A stretch of 27,278 bases of DNA. Source: an uncultured Eubacteriales bacterium. Lineage in GTDB: Bacteria; Bacillota_A; Clostridia; Oscillospirales; Oscillospiraceae. The first letter of the stretch is position 1. The number at the start of each line of letters is the position of its first letter. Shown in pieces: positions 23,129 to 27,278 of the stretch. The position numbers and the translations under genes were made by a program. Below the pieces are notes generated by a model that worked only from the letters and a program-made list of their open reading frames with translations, made no database searches and had not been told where the DNA came from. Where the stretch lies: the NCBI GenBank assembly GCA_900319835.1, contig ONPY01000023.1:1-27278 (forward strand), given 5' to 3'.

Positions 23129-25396
23129 ATGATCAAGCTTTATGACGGCGGCGTTTATCTGCTCAACGGCAAGACCCTCACCCAGAGCGAGGAAGAAGTC
23201 CAGGCTCTCACCGGCAGGGCTCCTCAGAAGGAAGAGGCCCGCAAAGGCACCATGGCCTACTCCATCCTCAAAGCGCACAACCAGTCTGACGACATGAGCG
23301 CCATGCGCCTCAAGTTCGACTCTCTCACCAGCCATGACATCACCTACGTCGGCATCATCCAGACGGCCCGCGCCTCCGGTATGACCGAGTTCCCCATCCC
23401 CTACGTTCTCACCAACTGCCATAACTCTCTGTGTGCCGTCGGCGGCACCATCAACGAGGACGACCACAAGTTTGCCCTCTCCGCAGCCCACAAGTACGGC
23501 GGTATCTACGTGCCCACCAACATGGCCAACATCCACTCCTACAACCGCGAGACCATGACCGGCTGCGGCCGCATGATCCTCGGCTCCGACTCCCACACCC
23601 GCTACGGCGCCCTGGGCAACATGGCCGTCGGCGAGGGCGGCGGCGAGCTTGCCAAGCAGCTGCTCGGCCGCACCTACGACTTTGCCTATCCCGGCGTCAT
23701 CGCCATCTACCTCGACGGCGCGCCCCGGCCCGGCATCGGCCCCCATGACGTGGCCCTGACCATCATCGGCAACGTCTACAAAAACGGCTACGTCAAGAAT
23801 AAGGTCATGGAGTTTGTCGGCCCCGGCGTGAAGAATCTCCCCATCGAGTACCGCAACGCCGTTGACGTCATGACCACCGAGACCACCTGCTGGTCCTCCA
23901 TCTGGGTCACCGACGAGGAGACCCAGCGCTACTACACCGTCCACGGCAGACCCGAGGCCTACAAGAAGCTCGACCCCGCGGACGTGACCTGGTACGACGG
24001 CTGCGTGTACCTCGATCTCTCCACCCTGGAGAGCACCATCGCCATGCCCATGCACCCGAGCAACATCTACACCATCCACGAGCTGCAGGAAAACGCCCAG
24101 GATATCCTCCACCTGGTGGAAGAGGCCGCCAACAAGCAGATCAAGGGCGCCAGGATGGACCTCATGAGCAAGTGGCACGACGGCGGCGTCTGGTGCGAGC
24201 AGGGCGAGATCGCCGGCTGCTCCGGCGGCACCTTTGACAACGTCATGGCCGCGGCCGACATTCTCCGCGGCAAGAGCTGCGGCAACGGCGCCTTCTCCCT
24301 GAGCGTCTACCCCGGCTCCATGCCCGCCTTCGCCGCCCTGGTCAAGAACGGCAGCATCTCCGACCTGGTCTCCGCCGGCGCCATCATCCGCGAGTGTTTC
24401 TGCGGCCCCTGTTTCGGCGCGGGCGACACCCCGGCCAACGGCGAGTTCTCCCTCCGCCACACCACCCGCAACTTCCCGAACCGCGAGGGCTCCAAGCCCG
24501 GCGAGGGCCAGATGAGCGCGGTCGCCCTGATGGACACCCGCTCCATCGCCGCCACCGCGGCAAACGGCGGCAAGATCACCGCCGCCACCGACATCGAGGT
24601 CGAGTACCGCAAGCCCGTGTACGAGTTTGACGGCGGCATCTATGCCAAGCGCGTCTACAACGGCTGGGGCAAGCCCGAGCCCGAGAGTGAGCTCAAGTTC
24701 GGTCCCAACATCAAGGACTGGCCCGAGATGCCCGCGCTGACGGACGATCTGCTGGTGAAGGTCTGCTCCTACATCACCGACCCCGTCACCACCACCGACG
24801 AGCTGATCCCCTCCGGCGAGACCTCCTCTTACCGCTCCAACCCCGAGAGATTGAGCGAGTTTGCTCTCTCCCGCCGCGATCCCCAGTACGTCTCCCGCTC
24901 CAAGGTCCTGCGCCAGGCCGACCGCGACCGCCGCGCCGGCAAGGGTCTCTCCGAGGAGATCAAGGCTGTCTACGCCGCGCTGGAGAAGGCGGGCCTGAAG
25001 GTCGATCCCGAGGGCACCGACATCGGCTCCACCATCTTTGCCAACATGCCCGGCGATGGCTCCGCCCGCGAGCAGGCGGCCTCCTGCCAGCGCGTCATGG
25101 GCGCCTCCGCCAACTTCGCCAGGCAGTATGCCACCAAGCGCTACCGCTCCAACTGCATCAACTGGGGCATGACCCCCTTCCTGGTGCCCAATCCCGAGGT
25201 CTTTGAGCTGGGCGACTACATCTTCGTCCCCGGCCTCAAGAAAGCGATCCTGGAGAAGAACGACGATCTGACCGCCTACGCCGTCAAGCCCGACGGCACG
25301 GTCACCGCCTTCCCCTGCTCCATCGGCGCGCTGACCGATCCCGAGCGCCAGACCATCGTCGACGGCTGCCTCATCAACTACTACCGCAACAACTGA
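23129..25396 (+). CDS. YbhJ-like aconitase-superfamily hydratase
   Basis: This 755-residue protein is an aconitase-superfamily (de)hydratase of the E. coli YbhJ type; its exact reaction is unknown. It keeps the LGSDSHTRYGALG substrate motif (151-163), three candidate cluster cysteines, C364 in IAGCSGGTFDN and C425/C428 in CFCGPCFGAGD, and a swivel-domain loop GDGSAREQAAS near the C terminus with YRSNCINWG after it. The first cysteine motif differs from the SCTNG of true aconitases, and REQAA replaces REHAA, so the substrate is probably not plain citrate. ATG 23129 has AAGGA eight bases upstream; the frame from 23084 would extend past it. It follows prpF and ends at a strong terminator. Confidence 0.87.
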   Translation: MIKLYDGGVYLLNGKTLTQSEEEVQALTGRAPQKEEARKGTMAYSILKAHNQSDDMSAMRLKFDSLTSHDITYVGIIQTARASGMTEFPIPYVLTNCHNSLCAVGGTINEDDHKFALSAAHKYGGIYVPTNMANIHSYNRETMTGCGRMILGSDSHTRYGALGNMAVGEGGGELAKQLLGRTYDFAYPGVIAIYLDGAPRPGIGPHDVALTIIGNVYKNGYVKNKVMEFVGPGVKNLPIEYRNAVDVMTTETTCWSSIWVTDEETQRYYTVHGRPEAYKKLDPADVTWYDGCVYLDLSTLESTIAMPMHPSNIYTIHELQENAQDILHLVEEAANKQIKGARMDLMSKWHDGGVWCEQGEIAGCSGGTFDNVMAAADILRGKSCGNGAFSLSVYPGSMPAFAALVKNGSISDLVSAGAIIRECFCGPCFGAGDTPANGEFSLRHTTRNFPNREGSKPGEGQMSAVALMDTRSIAATAANGGKITAATDIEVEYRKPVYEFDGGIYAKRVYNGWGKPEPESELKFGPNIKDWPEMPALTDDLLVKVCSYITDPVTTTDELIPSGETSSYRSNPERLSEFALSRRDPQYVSRSKVLRQADRDRRAGKGLSEEIKAVYAALEKAGLKVDPEGTDIGSTIFANMPGDGSAREQAASCQRVMGASANFARQYATKRYRSNCINWGMTPFLVPNPEVFELGDYIFVPGLKKAILEKNDDLTAYAVKPDGTVTAFPCSIGALTDPERQTIVDGCLINYYRNN

Positions 25397-25413
25397 TCGT
25401 TTTCAAACACGGC

Positions 25414-25445
25414 AAAGGGCCGGCGGGAGTTCCCGCCGGCCTTTT
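25414..25445 (+). terminator. Rho-independent terminator after the first hydratase
   Basis: A GC-rich stem (GGGCCGGCGGG with CCCGCCGGCC, extended by AAA/TTT pairs) closes on a four-base loop and ends in TTTTG, 18 bases past the stop. It may also serve the convergent gene, as the minus strand reads CCCTTTGCC after the same stem. Confidence 0.88.
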
Positions 25446-25490
25446 GCCTGTTTCTTTCGCTTCTGTCGTCCCGCGCTTCCCGCCGGGCAA

Positions 25491-25600
25491 GCCTCCCTTT
25501 GGCAAAGGGAGGTGGCGCGCAGCGCCGGAGGGATCGAAAAGCGGCGGAGGCATGCTTGATCCCCCACCGCCTTTGGCGGAGCCCCCTTTCCGAAAGGGAG
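25491..25600. repeat. Composite palindromic intergenic repeat between convergent hydratase genes
   Basis: Four hairpins follow each other: CCTCCCTTT/AAAGGGAGG (25492-25512), GGCGC/GCGCC (25514-25526), CCGCC/GGCGG (25567-25579) and CCCTTT/AAAGGG (25584-25598, with flanking pairs). GGAGGGATC (25527-25535) and GATCCCCC (25558-25565) could also pair across the middle. The CTCCCTTTGGCAAAGGGAG start followed by a GGAGGGATC is a pattern I recall as common between genes in gut Clostridia. No open reading frame or transposase is in it. Confidence 0.7.
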
Positions 25601-25624
25601 CCCTGAGGCCGCCCCTGCGCCTTT

Positions 25625-27278
25625 TCAGTCTTTCAGGCTCCTGTAATAGTTGATCAGGCAGCCCGCTTTGAGGATCTGCTTTTCCTTTTCTGTGAGCGTA
25701 TCCAGCGTGGCGCGGACGGTGGTCTCCGAGCCCAGTACGGGCAGCTCGAACCACTCCCCGGCTTTGTCCAGCCGCTCATAGACATCCTCCACCAGCAGCC
25801 AGTCCCCAGGCTGCAGCGCGGGCTTCTCCTCCGTCCGCAGGGGCAGCAGGCCCCAGTTGATGCAGTTGGAACGGTAGCGCTTGGTGGAGTACTCCTGCGC
25901 CAGGTTGCCGAGGCCCGCCAGCACCTTCTGGTTGGAGGCCGCCTGCTCCCGGGAGGAGCCGTCCCCGATCTTCTCGCTGACGACAAGGCCGCCGATCAAA
26001 ATCTCGTCCTCGCCGCAGCCGAGCTTTTCCGCCGCCGCTTTCAGGACCGCCGCGGTCTCCGCATCCTTTTCCCCGTCCCGGGCTTTGCGCAGGGCGTGGC
26101 TGCGGGAGACGTAATCCGGATCCCGGCTCTGGAGGGTGAAGGCGGAGAGCTTTTCGGGATTGGATCGCCAGGCCGTGGCCTCGCCGGAGGGGACCAGCTC
26201 GTCAGTCGTCACCGACCCCTCGTAAACGCCCATGGTTTTCAGCAGCAGATGCTTTTTCATCCGCGGCATCTCCGGCCAGGGGGCGATGTTCGGGCCCATG
26301 CGCACATCCCTGCCCGGCTCGCTTTTGCCGAAGCAGTCGAGCACCTGGCCCTCATAGATGCGCGGATCGTACTGATAGTCGTAGCTGCGGTATTCCACGT
26401 CCAGCTCATCGGCGCCGGTGAGGCGGCCGCCGTTTACCATGGTGGCCGCGATGGACCTTGCGTCCATCAGAATGGCCGCCGCCATCTGCCCCTGCCGGGG
26501 CTTGGAGCCCTCCCGGTTGGGGTAATTGCGGGTCACATGCCGGATGGAGAGCTGGTTGTCCGCCGGCACGTCCATCACGCCAAAGCAGCTGCCGCACATG
26601 GCCGGGCGCAGCGTCGCGCCTGCGGCAATCAGGTCCGCGGCAAGTCCCTGGCGCAGCAGTTCCATCATCACGGGCTGGCTGGCCGGGTGGACGCCCAGGC
26701 CCGCGCCGCCCGCCGGGATCGTGTGGCCCCGCAGGATGTCCGCCGCCGCAGCGAGATTGCCGAAGATGCCGCCGGCGCAGCCGCTGATCAGGGCTTGGTC
26801 CACCCAGAGCTCCCCGCCGCGCAGCTTGTCCATCAGACGGAAGGGCCGCTCCTTGTCGCGCTTGATGACGTTGCCCTCCCGCTCCACCTCGGCCAGATAC
26901 CCGGCCGGGTCTTTCTTGAACTCCCGGATGGGCAGTGCCCGGGACGGGTGGAAGGGCAGGGCCATCATGGGCTCGATCTTGTCCAGCTCCAGGAAGATCG
27001 CCCCATCGTAGCAGGCGGCGCCCTCCGGGGCCAGGGGGCGGTATGCCTCCTCCCGGCCGTGGTTTTTGAGCCACGCTCTTGTTCTCTCGTCCGTACACCA
27101 GATGCTGCTGAGCGCGGCGGATTCGGTGGTCATGACGTCAATCCCCAACCGAAAGTCCATGTCGAGGTTCCCGATCCCCGGGCCGATAAACTCCAGCACC
27201 TTGTTGCGCACAAAGCCGCTTTCAAACACCGCGCTGATCAGTGCCAGAGCAACATCGCAGGGGCCCACGCCAGGCCGG
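25625..27278 (-). CDS. Second YbhJ-like aconitase-superfamily hydratase, N terminus beyond window
   Basis: This gene is open to the window edge; 551 codons are visible and about 200 N-terminal residues are missing. The frame before the first in-window GTG reads RPGVGPCDVAL, lining up with RPGIGPHDVAL of the neighbouring hydratase, so there is no start here. It shares with that paralogue DVMTTE, the cluster cysteines in ISGCAGGIFGN and MCGSCFGVMD, RHVTRNYPNREGSKP, the loop GDGSSREQAAS and KRYRSNCINWG, and the ending GCLINYYR. The SDSH segment is off the edge. It converges on the first copy across a repeat-filled gap. The two copies differ throughout, so they are old paralogues, probably with different substrates or acting in sequence. 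Confidence 0.87.
   Translation of the reverse strand, partial: RPGVGPCDVALALISAVFESGFVRNKVLEFIGPGIGNLDMDFRLGIDVMTTESAALSSIWCTDERTRAWLKNHGREEAYRPLAPEGAACYDGAIFLELDKIEPMMALPFHPSRALPIREFKKDPAGYLAEVEREGNVIKRDKERPFRLMDKLRGGELWVDQALISGCAGGIFGNLAAAADILRGHTIPAGGAGLGVHPASQPVMMELLRQGLAADLIAAGATLRPAMCGSCFGVMDVPADNQLSIRHVTRNYPNREGSKPRQGQMAAAILMDARSIAATMVNGGRLTGADELDVEYRSYDYQYDPRIYEGQVLDCFGKSEPGRDVRMGPNIAPWPEMPRMKKHLLLKTMGVYEGSVTTDELVPSGEATAWRSNPEKLSAFTLQSRDPDYVSRSHALRKARDGEKDAETAAVLKAAAEKLGCGEDEILIGGLVVSEKIGDGSSREQAASNQKVLAGLGNLAQEYSTKRYRSNCINWGLLPLRTEEKPALQPGDWLLVEDVYERLDKAGEWFELPVLGSETTVRATLDTLTEKEKQILKAGCLINYYRSLKD

Noticed and set aside
22001..24460. Minus-strand frames opposite prpF and the first hydratase
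   Set aside because: They mirror recognised genes on the other strand and show no motifs.
25491..25600. CRISPR-like array
   Set aside because: The hairpins differ from each other and there are no equal direct repeats with regular spacers.

Overview
The window looks like a piece of chromosome from a high-GC, strictly anaerobic Clostridia, most like the gut Oscillospirales (Flavonifractor/Oscillibacter-type). The grounds are the protein families (an oxygen-sensitive 2-hydroxyacyl-CoA dehydratase with its ATPase activator, TRAP-TAXI transport, NPN-type LarA), strong AGGAGG-type ribosome sites, lipoprotein signals ending LAAC, and two palindromic intergenic repeats of a kind common in these genomes. 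The assignment is inference; no rRNA or other marker gene is present. Coding density is very high, no gap exceeds about 240 bases, and all genes but two are on the minus strand.

Region 1 (1-3456): an operon for a radical 2-hydroxyacyl-CoA dehydratase, in transcription order beta subunit, unusually long alpha subunit, a 72-residue membrane protein, and the activator, which runs off the window. A near-consensus promoter lies at 3428-3456. Region 2 (3559-7207): serC-serA for serine synthesis, overlapping by 8 nt, followed by a freestanding alanyl-tRNA editing protein (AlaX), with a large palindromic repeat between serA and alaX. Region 3 (7241-8608): a cyclophilin lipoprotein and a small alpha/beta hydrolase, with their own promoter and terminator.

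Region 4 (8614-27278) is the most interesting part. On the minus strand it runs: LysR regulator, LarA-family nickel-pincer racemase/epimerase, DUF6282 metal-dependent hydrolase, 6-phosphogluconolactonase-like beta-propeller, MmgE/PrpD protein, TAXI solute receptor, fused TRAP permease, aconitase, isocitrate dehydrogenase, and an AEC-family carrier. Divergent from LysR, on the plus strand, are a PrpF-family isomerase and a large YbhJ-like aconitase-superfamily hydratase. A second YbhJ-like hydratase converges on it and leaves the window. Together these could import a tri- or dicarboxylate (or its lactone), open or epimerise it, dehydrate and isomerise it through an aconitate-like intermediate, and feed it through aconitase and isocitrate dehydrogenase to 2-oxoglutarate. 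The combination of lactonase, LysR, PrpF and aconitase-like hydratase mirrors the poorly characterised E. coli pgl-ybhD-ybhHIJ locus. A palindrome in the lysR-prpF divergent region recurs in similar form upstream of the TAXI gene, suggesting a shared LysR regulon. The substrate is not known from sequence.
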